5,577 nt of DNA, from assembly GCA_041488395.1 (NCBI GenBank), contig JBGPPE010000166.1, forward strand, positions 1-5,577, given 5' to 3'. This DNA comes from 39-52-133 sp041488395 (GTDB taxonomy: Bacteria; Pseudomonadota; Gammaproteobacteria; Burkholderiales; Gallionellaceae). The translations under genes were made by a program, and so were the position numbers. Of this stretch, positions 1 through 5,331 are shown piece by piece. Positions within the stretch are counted from its first letter, which is position 1, and every line of letters begins with the position of its first letter. Below the pieces are notes generated by a model. That model was given only the letters and a program-made list of their open reading frames with translations. It had not been told where the DNA came from and searched no databases.

Positions 1-647
1 GCGAGAACTGGCATCCGGGCAAGAGCGATGTGAATTACCTGCGCGTGTTCCAGGCGCTGGAAATGATCCGCTCCGGCGCCGAATTCGATGCCATCGCCGA
101 GTGTCTGCGCACCGACCCTATCCTCACCTTCAAGCTGCTGCGCTATATCAATTCTCCCGGTATCGGCCTGCAGAAAAAAGTTGACGAGATCCAGCAGGCC
201 CTGATGCTGCTGGGCCGCGAACGTTTTTACCGCTGGCTGTCGCTGCTGCTGTTCGATAGCAAGAAGCCCGGTTATCACGAGAATGTCCTGCGCGAACAGG
301 CGCTCACACGCGGGCGCTTCATGGAGATGCTGGCCGGCAAAGGGCGGGTGCCTGCCAGTGCCGACCAGCTGTTCCTGACCGGCCTTTTTTCCTTGATGAA
401 TGTGATGCTGGGGCAGGCGCTGGAGGAGGTGCTGAAACAGGTGGCGCTGCCGCAAGCCGTGGCTGCCGCACTGCGGGGCGAGGCCGGTGCGATGCATGAT
501 GCGCTGGCGCTGGCGATCGCCGTCGAATCGGGCATCGGCGATATGGCTGCCGCGGCGGCGCAATGCGAGGTGGATGCGACCGAGGTGGCGGGCCTGCTGA
601 TCGACGCGCTGGCCTGGGCAGAGCAGATCGTTGCAGTCAGCGAATAG
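1..647 (+). CDS. EAL and HDOD domain signalling protein (YuxH type), 5' truncated
   Basis: Only the last 214 residues are visible; the frame is open to the left edge (first full codon at base 3), so the GTG at 30 is not the real start. The visible part reads as an HDOD domain: a TDPILTFKLLRYINSPGIGL segment, a QQALMLLGRERFYRWLSLLL segment, then a helical C-terminal half containing ADQLFLTGLFSLMNVMLG and ending near ALAWAEQIV. In this family (B. subtilis YuxH and relatives, about 400 residues) a usually degenerate EAL domain precedes HDOD; that half would lie outside the window. HDOD domains resemble HD hydrolases but lack the catalytic metal site, and are thought to act as cytoplasmic regulatory or protein-interaction modules, often linked to cyclic-di-GMP signalling or motility. 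The family call is strong. Enzymatic activity cannot be judged, because the EAL motif is not visible. No clear terminator follows the stop codon. Confidence 0.85.
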   Translation, partial: ENWHPGKSDVNYLRVFQALEMIRSGAEFDAIAECLRTDPILTFKLLRYINSPGIGLQKKVDEIQQALMLLGRERFYRWLSLLLFDSKKPGYHENVLREQALTRGRFMEMLAGKGRVPASADQLFLTGLFSLMNVMLGQALEEVLKQVALPQAVAAALRGEAGAMHDALALAIAVESGIGDMAAAAAQCEVDATEVAGLLIDALAWAEQIVAVSE

Positions 648-657
648 GCAAGGGTGG

Positions 658-687
658 AATTAAAGGACCCAGCTTCGCAACAGTTTC
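658..687 (+). repeat. Short interspersed repeat, copy 1
   Basis: The copy reads AATTAAAGG, three variable bases, CAGCTTCGCA, four mostly variable bases, TTTC. It matches the copy at 5332-5361 at 25 of 30 aligned positions without gaps. Similarity continues beyond: GAGATGGCGCAAA at 702-714 matches GAGGCAGCGCAAA at 5368-5380 at 10 of 13 positions, after an 8-base length difference. The two are therefore more likely related copies than chance matches. This copy lies 47 bases before ATG 705. Confidence 0.6.
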
Positions 688-704
688 GACGTGTGGAGAC
701 TGAG

Positions 705-782
705 ATGGCGCAAAAAAGCACCGGCCTGTACTGGACGATTCTGGGCTTGTCAGTGAACGGCAGCGGAGTCGAATCGTTTTAG
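705..782 (+). CDS. Possible 25-residue small ORF or truncated gene start
   Basis: ATG at 705 is preceded by GGAG at 695-698, a usable ribosome site with 6 bases between. The frame reads MAQKSTGLYWTILGLSVNGS and ends shortly after at TAG 780-782. The middle (GLYWTILGL) is hydrophobic, so the product could be a tiny membrane peptide. More likely it is the start of a decayed gene, since a repeat copy like that before the gene at 5380 sits 47 bases upstream of it. No homologue is recognised, and chance is a real possibility for an ORF this short. Confidence 0.2.
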   Translation: MAQKSTGLYWTILGLSVNGSGVESF

Positions 783-958
783 CGTGAAGCTGGCGGGTTT
801 GCGCAAGGAATCGAGGCCGGCCCAGTTCGGGGCAGCTACATGGTTTAGTTTATTGAACCAAGGCCGGGGGGCTGTTAAGTTGTTCGCATAAGTCGACAAG
901 CCAGGCTGACCATCACTATGGCTAGACGCAGATTTTTAATCCATCTTCCGGAGTAACT

Positions 959-1342
959 ATGAAACAGATCATTCTCCTTTTGTTTCTGGTTGCATCGGCC
1001 GCTGCATTCGCCGCTACAAACAACACTGACAAATTGAGCAAGCTTGAATCGATGTTGAATGGTGTGCGGCAGGACCAGCAGTCCGTGTACCAGAATTACC
1101 AGATGGCCAAGGAGCTACGCCTGAAAGAGGTGGAGGAAGGAGGCCCGGGCTACGGCACGAGCATCAACACGCCCCCGCCAAACTATGACGATGTCGTGCG
1201 GGCGCAACTGGAACGCGAGCAACGCATCCAGCAATACAGCGATGAGCTGAAGCGATTGTCTATACGCTACCTGGAACTGGAAAATCAGAGAAAGGCGCTT
1301 GTCGATCAGATCAGGGAATTGGCGCAGCATCCGGAAGAGTAA
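959..1342 (+). CDS. Small exported coiled-coil protein, hypothetical
   Basis: The product has 127 residues. Residues 1-19 form a typical Sec signal peptide: K2, a hydrophobic run IILLLFLVASAAAF, and an A-F-A or F-A-A cleavage site near residue 18 or 19. The mature part has two charged, heptad-like helices (about 22-60 and 78-122), rich in Leu, Gln, Glu, Lys and Arg. A Gly/Pro linker separates them (GGPGYG, then TPPPNY at 71-76). It lacks a lipobox cysteine, so it is probably a free periplasmic protein of about 12 kDa. The start is secure: GGAG at 950-953 lies 5 bases before ATG 959. The next gene begins 81 bases downstream on the same strand and could be co-transcribed. I do not recognise a named family. 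A small periplasmic chaperone or adaptor is possible from the shape only. Confidence 0.75.
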   Translation: MKQIILLLFLVASAAAFAATNNTDKLSKLESMLNGVRQDQQSVYQNYQMAKELRLKEVEEGGPGYGTSINTPPPNYDDVVRAQLEREQRIQQYSDELKRLSIRYLELENQRKALVDQIRELAQHPEE

Positions 1343-1410
1343 TCTCTGGCAGGATGAACAGATGTACCCATCTTCTATTTGCCCCCTGGTGCGCTGAGCG
1401 GACGGTGGCA

Positions 1411-1416
1411 AGAGGA
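1411..1416 (+). promoter_or_regulatory. Ribosome binding site deciding the start at 1424
   Basis: AGAGGA lies 7 bases before ATG 1424. It favours this ATG over the in-frame TTG at 1379, which would add 15 residues of non-membrane, Pro/Gly-rich sequence and has no comparable ribosome site. Confidence 0.65.
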
Positions 1417-1423
1417 CTTGAAC

Positions 1424-1804
1424 ATGACATTCAGATACTCGACCCAATGGGCTTATATTGAATTCGTCGTCGTGTTGGCGATGACGCTTGTCATCTATGT
1501 GGGCCTGCAGCCGGAGTGGTGGGGATGGCTGTTGTTCTCGCCGCTTTTTCTTTATCTGGTTCTGGAAGGTACCCGCAAAGTCAGATACGCATTGACCGTT
1601 GATGGCGACCTGATAACGGTTGGCAGCTTTAAATCCGCGCAATATTCTGCATCCAAAATAACGGCATTGAACGTCTGGGATTACAACGGCGGGCACATTG
1701 CTGTTGTTGATTTTGCTGACGGGAGCAGGTTTCACTTTCCAAGCCGTCTGGAGGGCTTTGATGATTTGGTCAGGTTGTTAAGGACAACAGCCAGGCTGCC
1801 GTAG
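1424..1804 (+). CDS. Two-span membrane protein with a PH-like C-terminal domain, hypothetical
   Basis: The product has 126 residues from ATG 1424. Two hydrophobic segments (about residues 11-28 and 32-48) are separated by a tight QPEWWGW turn, so both ends probably face the cytoplasm. Residues 50-121 alternate short polar and hydrophobic stretches: a VRYALTVDGDLITVG start, SASKITALNVWDYNGGHIAV in the middle, then FADGSRFHFPS and a final helix FDDLVRLLR. This strand-rich pattern with one C-terminal helix resembles bacterial PH-like domains (DUF304-type membrane proteins), but that is a resemblance, not a motif match. An in-frame TTG at 1379 would lengthen it; the ribosome site supports 1424. 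It lies 81 bases after the coiled-coil gene and may share its transcript. Cellular role unknown. Confidence 0.7.
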   Translation: MTFRYSTQWAYIEFVVVLAMTLVIYVGLQPEWWGWLLFSPLFLYLVLEGTRKVRYALTVDGDLITVGSFKSAQYSASKITALNVWDYNGGHIAVVDFADGSRFHFPSRLEGFDDLVRLLRTTARLP

Positions 1805-1830
1805 CCCTGACAAGAGAAGTTAGACGGAGG

Positions 1831-1851
1831 AATAAAGGGGTTGGCTGCGCA
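1831..1851 (+). repeat. Diverged repeat copy 2, left of the toxin-antitoxin relic
   Basis: The segment reads AATAAAGGGG, TTGGCT, GCGCA. Allowing one missing T, it aligns to the start of the copy at 5332 (AATTAAAGGG) and shares the GCT-x-CGCA core. It is much weaker than copies 1 and 5 and could be chance by itself. Its intergenic position and orientation, in front of the relic module, agree with the other copies. Confidence 0.3.
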
Positions 1852-1866
1852 GTTAAATTGATGTTC

Positions 1867-1913
1867 TTGCTTTCCTTCCGCCTTACTAGATAATACTATC
1901 GTTATGCGATAGT
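1867..1913 (+). promoter_or_regulatory. Probable promoter and operator of the relic higBA module
   Basis: A perfect inverted repeat, ACTATCG at 1895-1901 and CGATAGT at 1907-1913 with a 5-base centre, sits 10 bases before the toxin ATG at 1924. Just upstream, GATAAT (1889-1894) is a good -10 element, and TTGCTT (1867-1872) is a poor -35 at 16-base spacing. HigA-type antitoxins are known to bind palindromes over their own promoter, so this is the expected arrangement for an autoregulated higBA operon. The repeat is directly visible; the operator role is inferred. Confidence 0.5.
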
Positions 1914-1923
1914 GTTGCTTCCC

Positions 1924-2138
1924 ATGATTATCAACTTCCACGATGAAGAAACGCTCAACGTCTGGCAAGGCAAGTTTCCTTCGTCGCTTGCCTAACCAGA
2001 TTCAGGAAGTTGCGCGGCGCAAGTTGCGGATGCTGCATAACGCACAGCGAATCGAGGATTTGCGCATCCCTCCAAATAATTGTCTGGAGACGCTAAAAGG
2101 CAAGCGCGCCGGTCAATGGAGAATTTTCTGCTTTCTTT
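1924..2138 (+). pseudogene. higB: HigB-type (RelE superfamily) toxin, frameshifted and truncated
   Basis: The frame from ATG 1924 reads MIINFHDEETLNVWQGKF and stops at TAA 1993-1995. The homology continues in the next frame from about 1979: RRLPNQIQEVARRKLRMLHN, then IEDLRIPPNNCLETLKGKRAGQW. These join into the usual HigB pattern: MI-x-SF start, ARRKL-x-ML helix, DL-x-(I/V)PP-x-N-x-LE-x-L-x-G-x-R-x-GQ. One extra base near 1975-1981 explains the shift. After GQW, the conserved SIRINDQW core seems missing: the frame goes straight to RI, then FCFLWH, as if a deletion joined the two Q-W sites of that region. The final VEIVDYH-type end is absent, because the sequence runs into antitoxin-like DNA at about 2139. 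The NRLE arginine is Cys and the GDR aspartate is Lys. HigB toxins are ribosome-dependent mRNA endonucleases; this copy should be inactive. Confidence 0.75.
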
Positions 2139-2255
2139 GGCACGTCGAGCGGCTTCTGGCTGGGCTTGCAGGCGGATTACGATACTGAGGAAGCTGCGCA
2201 GGAATTGTCCGAAGTGTTGGCGCAGATACATCGCTTCGAGCCGGTGGCGGCTTGA
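2139..2255 (+). pseudogene. higA: C-terminal fragment of a HigA-type antitoxin
   Basis: In a frame different from the toxin relic, 2139-2255 reads GTSSGFWLGLQADYDTEEAA, then QELSEVLAQIHRFEPVAA and stop TGA 2253-2255. The GTS-x-x-FWL-x-LQ-x-x-YD signature is characteristic of the end of HigA/VapI-type Xre antitoxins, whose helix-turn-helix domain comes before it. That domain and the start codon (about 60 residues) are missing, so this is the tail only. It has no start codon or ribosome site of its own and is directly fused, out of frame, to the toxin relic. The toxin-then-antitoxin order matches higBA operons. It cannot encode a functional repressor. Confidence 0.7.
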
Positions 2256-2278
2256 AGGAATGATCGGTGATGCCACTC

Positions 2279-2300
2279 ACAGGGGTTCAGCATCGAAATA
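2279..2300 (+). repeat. Repeat copy 3, right of the toxin-antitoxin relic
   Basis: ACAGGGGTTCAGCATCGAAATA aligned to 5334-5355 of the best copy preserves AGGG, TCAGC and TCG in order, with one inserted G. It begins 24 bases after the antitoxin stop and has the same orientation as the other copies. Confidence 0.35.
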
Positions 2301-2321
2301 GTTCGGAGAAAAGCCGGGCTA

Positions 2322-2342
2322 GCTCAGACTCGCATTGCTTTA
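2322..2342 (+). repeat. Repeat copy 4, directly before the gene at 2356
   Basis: GCTCAG, two bases, TCGCATT, one base, CTTT matches 5341-5361 at 17 of 21 positions without gaps. The AATTAAAGG half is not preserved here. The copy is followed by GAGG at 2344-2347, which serves as ribosome site for the TTG at 2356. Copy 5 is followed by GAGG with the identical 12-base offset to its own start codon. Confidence 0.5.
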
Positions 2343-2347
2343 AGAGG
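2343..2347 (+). promoter_or_regulatory. Ribosome binding site deciding the TTG start at 2356
   Basis: AGAGG (with a preceding A at 2342) stands 8 bases before TTG 2356. The in-frame GTG at 2347 overlaps this purine run and would have no ribosome site at a workable distance, so it is probably not the start. Confidence 0.55.
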
Positions 2348-2355
2348 TGTGCCGT

Positions 2356-2901
2356 TTGAATAGATTTTCAGATGCGTTGCTGGGGTTCGAATGCAACATT
2401 CCGGATGGCTGGACTGTGTTGCCCGGCGCGTGGGCGAGGAAGGCGAAACTGAGCGCTGCGCCTACTTCTGAAAAGGTGGAGGAATTGCTCAAGGCCAGCA
2501 CCAATCCCCCCTTTTTGAGCCTGCAGCAGACTCAAAACGATCCCTATGAATCCATCCCGATGATTCAATTCACGGCCAAATCCCTGTCGGTTGTGCAGCA
2601 GATGGGTGGGCCTGACGGGGTGATCGACGTTGTACTGTCCCAGATGGAAAGTGCCTATCCGGATTTTCAGTTGCTACAGCGCTTGTCCCCTTATCTGATC
2701 GCCGGGGCGGCCGGGGCCTACATGAAGGCGGCTATGTCAGTGCTCAACGAGCATGGGGTCAGGTTCTCATGTGTATCCGAAGTGATTCTGCTTATGGCGC
2801 CAAGATATTGCCTGATTGTGGGGTTTAGCGGCCCGTCTGCTCCGGATAAAAGGCCTGCCGCCGATTTTGATGCGATCGTGCGCTCGATCAGGATGACGTG
2901 A
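2356..2901 (+). CDS. Soluble hypothetical protein, possible PsbP/DcrB-like fold
   Basis: The product has 181 residues from TTG 2356 (184 from GTG 2347). There is no signal peptide or membrane span, so it is probably cytoplasmic. It opens with FECNIPDGWTVLPGAW (about 11-26), has a helical PDGVIDVVLSQMESAYPDF (86-104), then YLIAGAAGAYMKAAM and a strand-like VSEVILLMAPRYCLIVGFSG (140-159), and ends with a helix DFDAIVRSIRM. The order F-x-x-x-(I/V)P-x-x-W at the start, a strand pair that remarks on the protein's own variable, and an F-D-x-I-x-x-SI end recalls DUF1795/DcrB and PsbP-like proteins. This is a weak pattern resemblance only. The gene stands just right of the toxin-antitoxin relic and is preceded by a repeat copy. 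It looks intact. Function unknown. Confidence 0.65.
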   Translation: MNRFSDALLGFECNIPDGWTVLPGAWARKAKLSAAPTSEKVEELLKASTNPPFLSLQQTQNDPYESIPMIQFTAKSLSVVQQMGGPDGVIDVVLSQMESAYPDFQLLQRLSPYLIAGAAGAYMKAAMSVLNEHGVRFSCVSEVILLMAPRYCLIVGFSGPSAPDKRPAADFDAIVRSIRMT

Positions 2902-2903
2902 TC

Positions 2904-2909
2904 TATAAT
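2904..2909 (+). promoter_or_regulatory. Candidate -10 element for the 2984-4770 gene pair
   Basis: TATAAT, a perfect -10 hexamer, lies 3 bases after the preceding stop codon and 74 bases before ATG 2984. No good -35 is seen at 16-18 bases upstream, so an activator or a weak promoter would be needed. The 82-base gap and following strong ribosome site fit a separate transcript starting here. Confidence 0.4.
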
Positions 2910-2983
2910 CGGCGCCGTCCTGTTGCAATTCCTGTGCGCTGGCTTAAGCGCATCACGGCATCATCATCAAGGAGTGTCCCTGC

Positions 2984-3583
2984 ATGAAATCCTTCTTCCG
3001 CGAAAACCCCACCATCGCTTTTGGCCTGGGTTTGCCCCTGCTGCTCGTTGTGGTATTCCTGCTGATTTCGGGGATTCCCGCCCTGCTGGTGGAGGCGCCG
3101 CAATACGACGTGCTTTACGCGACCGAATACTACAACTACCCGAACGGCGTGCAGATCTCCGTGGTGAACCGGAAGGTGCAGGTTATCTACCAGGGCAGTG
3201 TGCAGGGCTACCAGCGGCCGCGCCTGTGGCGCTACAGCCCGAAAAGCGGGGCGGTGAAGGAGATCGGCATCATGCTGCCAGCCGGGCTCACGCCGCCGGG
3301 ACAAAAACCGGTGACGCCCGAGGAGGCAGCCAAAATCACGCCTATCGAGGTGCCCGATCTGGCCGGGCTGACGATCGATAGCTCCAGCATCGCACCGGAT
3401 GGCTATGAATTCAGCGCGGGGCCGAACGGCTATTCGGGCGATGTGTTCACCGGGCTGTTTTATTCCTCGCGCTACCGCAATGAAGCGGTGCTGACCAAGA
3501 AAGGGCGCAGCATCCGCCTGCCGAATGCCGGCAATGCGTATTACAGCAACACCCGCTTCATTGGCTGGGTGGTGGTGCCATGA
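2984..3583 (+). CDS. Membrane-anchored hypothetical protein, partner of the next gene
   Basis: The product has 199 residues. AAGGAG at 2969-2974 precedes ATG 2984 by 9 bases, so the start is secure. A single hydrophobic segment (about residues 10-35, LPLLLVVVFLLISGIPALLV) follows the charged MKSFFREN start. It should act as an uncleaved anchor with the remaining ~160 residues outside the inner membrane. That part is rich in Tyr, Gly and Pro (YYNYPNG near 48-54, a TPPGQKPVTPEEA stretch, GYEFSAGPNGYSGD) and strand-like, with no cysteines and no catalytic motif that I recognise. Its stop overlaps the next start as ATGA (3580-3583), which implies translational coupling and suggests the two products act together. 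No family name can be given. Confidence 0.75.
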   Translation: MKSFFRENPTIAFGLGLPLLLVVVFLLISGIPALLVEAPQYDVLYATEYYNYPNGVQISVVNRKVQVIYQGSVQGYQRPRLWRYSPKSGAVKEIGIMLPAGLTPPGQKPVTPEEAAKITPIEVPDLAGLTIDSSSIAPDGYEFSAGPNGYSGDVFTGLFYSSRYRNEAVLTKKGRSIRLPNAGNAYYSNTRFIGWVVVP

Positions 3584-4770
3584 TCTGGCTGCTGCTCATC
3601 GTCATGCTCGTGCTGGTCGGTGGCGGCTGGTGGGGCTGGCCGCTGCTGGGCGGGATCCTCGGTGCGTCCAGCGTGACGGACAAGCGCAGCGCGCTGGCCA
3701 GCATCGCGCAGCTCATGCGCACCTATGACATCACCCCCGCCGAAGTCGAGGCGGCCTTGCACGCGCCGGCCGCTGCCCGAGCGGAGCCTGACCGGCGCAG
3801 CAGGGGCGACATCGCCAAGACGCTGTTTATCTACCTGGGCGCGATCTTCATACTCGCCGGCATCAGCACTTATATCGGCACCTTCTGGCAGAGCATGGGC
3901 AGCGTGATGCGGGTTTTCGTGACGCTGGGGGTAGGCTACATTTTGCTCATCGTGCTGCTTGCCGCGCTGCATGAGGATAAATATCCGAAACTGATCCTGC
4001 CGCTTGCGCTGGCCGCGGTGTTCATTATGACCGGCGGCTGGTTCGTGTTCATCCACGAGGTGTTCCCGCACGGCGACAACTGGCGTCTCGCCACGCTGTT
4101 CGTGTTCGGCGTGATGGCCTTGCAGCAGGGGGCGCTGTTCGCTAAATACCGCCTCACGGTGCTGGCCTTCACGGCGCTGTTCTTTGTCTACGGCTTCATG
4201 CAGGTGGGCCTTGATCTGCTCGACGTGCCGACGGCTTACATCGCCATCGTCCTCGGCGCCTCGTTGTTCCTGGTGGCCACCGCACTGGAAGACACGCAGC
4301 ACCGTGTGCTTGCCGCACCGGCATTGCTGATCGGGCTGTGCTGGATGAACGGCGGCCTGTTCGACCGCATTGCGCTGGCCACCTCGGCCAACTGGGCGAG
4401 CCTGCTCATCGGCGTGAGCGCGATGTCCGCTGCCTATGGCCTGCACCAGGCGGGGCGCTATGCCGGCCTGGCCGGTCTCGGCTATTTCATCGGCTCTGTC
4501 ATGGCCTACAGCGGCCTGTTCGACCTGGTGCATAACACCCCCTTCGAACTCGGCTACCTCGCGCTCACCGCGGCCATGCTCTATGCCTGCGTGGTACTGC
4601 AAAGCCGGGCGCTGCTGTTCACCACGGTGATTGCCATGCTCGGCTTCATCGGCTTTTACACGGCCAAGCATTTCGCGAACTCCCTGGGCTGGCCGGTCAC
4701 ACTGGTGCTCATGGGCGTGGCCTTTCTCGGCGTCGGCACGATCGCCATCAAGGTAAGGCGGCAGATCTAG
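3580..4770 (+). CDS. Polytopic inner-membrane protein, DUF2157-like
   Basis: The product has 396 residues. ATG 3580 overlaps the upstream stop by 4 bases; its own ribosome site is only a G/T-rich GGTGGTGG, so coupled translation is likely. Segment 1 (about 2-28) is followed by a cytoplasmic-looking stretch (30-80) with a short helix YDITPAEVEAALHAP. About 12 further hydrophobic segments follow, near 82-104, 108-130, 136-158, 168-187, 190-208, 217-236, 244-260, 268-288, 294-313, 322-341, 344-361 and 370-390. The tail is KVRRQI. The layout of a small N-terminal helical domain, then IFILAGISTYIGTFWQS and a long run of helices, resembles DUF2157 predicted membrane proteins, whose function is not established. 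I see no transporter signature or catalytic motif. The GC-rich codon use matches the upstream partner. A long ORF on the opposite strand is a shadow of this gene. Confidence 0.8.
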   Translation: MIWLLLIVMLVLVGGGWWGWPLLGGILGASSVTDKRSALASIAQLMRTYDITPAEVEAALHAPAAARAEPDRRSRGDIAKTLFIYLGAIFILAGISTYIGTFWQSMGSVMRVFVTLGVGYILLIVLLAALHEDKYPKLILPLALAAVFIMTGGWFVFIHEVFPHGDNWRLATLFVFGVMALQQGALFAKYRLTVLAFTALFFVYGFMQVGLDLLDVPTAYIAIVLGASLFLVATALEDTQHRVLAAPALLIGLCWMNGGLFDRIALATSANWASLLIGVSAMSAAYGLHQAGRYAGLAGLGYFIGSVMAYSGLFDLVHNTPFELGYLALTAAMLYACVVLQSRALLFTTVIAMLGFIGFYTAKHFANSLGWPVTLVLMGVAFLGVGTIAIKVRRQI

Positions 4771-4836
4771 GCCACTTAACGCGCACTGGATCAAGCTTGC
4801 CATGCGCACACGCAATGTAATGGTGAATGGGTGCAC

Positions 4837-5319
4837 ATGATGCAAAAAGAGCGTGTTCGTGCCGAGATCTGCCGCAGGGCCGGCGAGGTGTTTCTGGCCG
4901 ATCTGCAGGCTGCGCCGCAGAAGACCCTACGCGGCGGCAATGCCGAGGACAGCTATGATGTGCCACCAGCGCCCGACCTGGAGCTGGACCGGCTGAGCGA
5001 TGAATATCTTGAAACCTATACCTTCTGGGGGCTGGCCTTTCTGGATGCACCTTCGTGGCGGCATTACCTGGCGCCGTTGATCGACTATGCCTTTCGGCAC
5101 ATGGATGACCCCAGAATGGCGGTGGAAGGCCTGCTGCATAATCTGCGCCCGCCGGACAGGGAGCCGCCACGTCTCGCCTCGCTCACTGTTGAGCAGGAGG
5201 CGGTGATCGTGGCATTTCTGGAACAGGTGGCTTTCAGTGACGACTCGGCCAACCGGGAGTTTGCCATGCAGGTGCTGGAAGAATGGTGGATTCCCGATGC
5301 TCTGTATCGGCAGCGCTGA
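4837..5319 (+). CDS. Soluble hypothetical protein, DUF6714-like
   Basis: The product has 160 residues from ATG 4837. In-frame GTG 4831 and ATG 4840 are alternatives; the only ribosome-like sequence is GGTGA at 4822-4826, 10 bases before 4837, so the start is uncertain by one or two codons. There is no signal peptide or membrane span. The N-terminal helix VRAEICRRAGEVFLADLQ is followed by an acidic loop (NAEDSYDVPPAPDLELDRLS), an aromatic core TFWGLAFLDAPSWRHYLAPL (62-81), DYAFRHMDD, then ASLTVEQEAVIVAFLEQVAF (114-133) and a final helix AMQVLEEWWIPDALY. The W-x-x-YL-x-P-L-x-x-Y-AF and SLT-x-EQ-x-A-x-V-x-FL pattern recalls DUF6714 proteins, a family without a known activity. It stands alone between the DUF2157-like gene (66-base gap) and the gene at 5380. 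Confidence 0.65.
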   Translation: MMQKERVRAEICRRAGEVFLADLQAAPQKTLRGGNAEDSYDVPPAPDLELDRLSDEYLETYTFWGLAFLDAPSWRHYLAPLIDYAFRHMDDPRMAVEGLLHNLRPPDREPPRLASLTVEQEAVIVAFLEQVAFSDDSANREFAMQVLEEWWIPDALYRQR

Positions 5320-5331
5320 GCAGGCAATGCA

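Larger units (their letters stand above)
648..958. other. Intergenic region with a repeat copy and no established gene
   Basis: This is 311 bases between the HDOD protein and the exported coiled-coil protein. It contains a repeat copy at 658-687 and a possible 25-codon ORF at 705-782, both listed separately. The rest (783-958) has no ORF with both a convincing ribosome site and any protein-like content. I see no T-tailed hairpin terminator for the upstream gene. Weak promoter-like pieces occur (TTGAAC at 853-858, TCGACA at 893-898) but neither has a good -10 partner at normal spacing, so the promoter of the gene at 959 is not assigned. The stretch could be the remains of a deleted gene. Confidence 0.6.

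Noticed and set aside
870..885. Integron attC-like core GTTAAGT, with small same-strand genes and a toxin-antitoxin relic nearby
   Set aside because: No paired RYYYAAC site stands at the right place after the gene stops, the intergenic regions do not fold into the expected attC hairpin, and the recurring motif here is different. The GCCTAAC at 1989-1995 is inside the toxin relic.
1115..1735. 206-codon minus-strand frame across two small genes
   Set aside because: It spans two + strand genes that each have a good ribosome site and a sensible signal or membrane topology; its own translation looks like random shadow sequence.
1943..2188. Intact 81-residue protein from ATG 1943
   Set aside because: It is the HigB body read from an internal ATG. 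The true N-terminal toxin sequence is in the neighbouring frame from 1924, and the C-terminal part from about 2139 is antitoxin DNA read in the wrong frame.
2314..2390. tRNA-like sequence: GCCGGGCTAGCTCAG followed about 65 bases later by GGTTCGAAT
   Set aside because: The 5' part and a T-loop-like string are at roughly tRNA spacing, but no 3' acceptor strand pairs with GCCGGGC, the T stem does not pair, and the second half is inside a coherent protein-coding frame.
2903..3304. 133-codon minus-strand frame over the start of the 2984 gene
   Set aside because: His- and Arg-rich shadow translation without any recognisable domain. The + strand gene has a strong ribosome site, an anchor segment and a coupled neighbour.
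3541..4845. 434-codon open frame on the minus strand
   Set aside because: It lies fully opposite the membrane protein gene and its stop-free length follows from that gene's GC-rich codons. The translation is a His/Gln/Arg/Glu-rich low-complexity mix without domains, and the + strand frame has coherent membrane segments and coupling.
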